DNA of 64,000 bases. Source: Alphaproteobacteria bacterium (GTDB taxonomy: Bacteria; Pseudomonadota; Alphaproteobacteria; UBA9655). Below the pieces are notes generated by a model. The model saw only the letters and a program-made list of their open reading frames with translations. It did not search any database and was not told the DNA's origin. Below, in pieces: positions 63,936 to 64,000 of this stretch; the stretch's first letter is position 1; every line of letters starts with the position of its first letter. Position numbers and translations under genes: made by a program. The DNA lies in assembly GCA_019749915.1 (NCBI GenBank), contig JAIEPE010000015.1, positions 1 to 64,000 on the forward strand, written 5' to 3'.

Positions 63936-64000
63936 GTGCATCATATCGCTGTTATTGGAGCCGGCGCCTGGGGAACAGCCTTAGCCTTGGCGGCATTTAG
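63936..64000 (+). CDS. gpsA: glycerol-3-phosphate dehydrogenase [NAD(P)+] (5' end only)
   Basis: A GTG start preceded by GGAGAG opens a frame reading HHIAVIGAGAWGTALALAAF, the Rossmann dinucleotide motif GAGAWGTALA diagnostic of GpsA, which makes glycerol-3-phosphate for phospholipids. Only 21 codons lie in the window. tsaD-gpsA is a frequent pair. Confidence 0.88.
   Translation, partial: MHHIAVIGAGAWGTALALAAF

Noticed and set aside
1-64000. CRISPR arrays, prophage, restriction-modification or toxin-antitoxin systems
   Set aside because: No regularly spaced repeats and no genes of these kinds were seen on either strand.

Overview
The window is chromosomal DNA from an AT-rich alphaproteobacterium. 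Class-level markers are MucR, RodZ with a DUF4115 tail, a DUF2125 protein, the hemC-hemD-Mic60-like-hemY block, an L31 without zinc cysteines, a DksA with a reduced zinc finger, and an OlsB/OlsA pair. Low GC and tight packing (most neighbours overlap by 1-20 nt or are a few nt apart) suggest a host-associated lineage such as Holosporales or a relative; that placement is inference. Leucine catabolism, a bd-type oxidase, a diguanylate cyclase and drug export argue against extreme genome reduction.

Layout. 1-5.3 kb: a truncated CPBP membrane protease, dksA, an ABC1 kinase with pyruvate kinase, then a small accessory patch holding an IS5-type transposase remnant and an orphan secreted protein. 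5.4-16.3 kb (minus strand): trpS, two tandem murJ paralogues of equal length, ftsH, tilS-prfA-hisS and rodZ, a translation and cell-envelope block. 16.4-20.6 kb: tRNA-Arg(UCU), a DUF2125 protein, an acyltransferase, a YdcF-like protein and ftsEX. 20.6-27.2 kb: an MJ0042-type zinc-ribbon membrane protein, def-fmt-truA, yqgE, a DsbD/ScsB-like transporter, rnhA, a double CDGSH protein and a lipoprotein. 27.2-38.4 kb (minus strand): tRNA-Leu(UAA), rpmE, miaB, olsBA, fur, mucR, rimI-tsaB, and a lipid A/Kdo cluster (lpxL-like, lpxK, waaA, DUF374, msbA).

38.6-41.3 kb (plus strand): rsmE, yggT, folD, comF. 41.4-50.1 kb: a complete liuABCDE leucine/isovalerate degradation operon running directly into an osmoprotectant ABC transporter whose permease is fused to its binding protein. 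50.2-54.5 kb: a V4R-GAF-GGDEF diguanylate cyclase, then cydAB with a 38-residue DUF2474 subunit. 54.5-59.4 kb: a YbhGFSR-type exporter. 59.3-64 kb: hemC-hemD-short Mic60-like-hemY on the minus strand, and divergent tsaD-gpsA.

Most of the window is ordinary core genome; I see no defence system, prophage, CRISPR array or toxin cluster. The features most worth checking are: a leader element upstream of the second murJ with three mutually complementary segments; a strong terminator hairpin only 14 nt before fur; a likely CUG start in the HlyD-type adaptor; a Gln in place of the acidic residue of the LpxL catalytic motif; and a Mic60-like protein without the usual coiled coil. No stretch over 300 bases lacks a gene or RNA.
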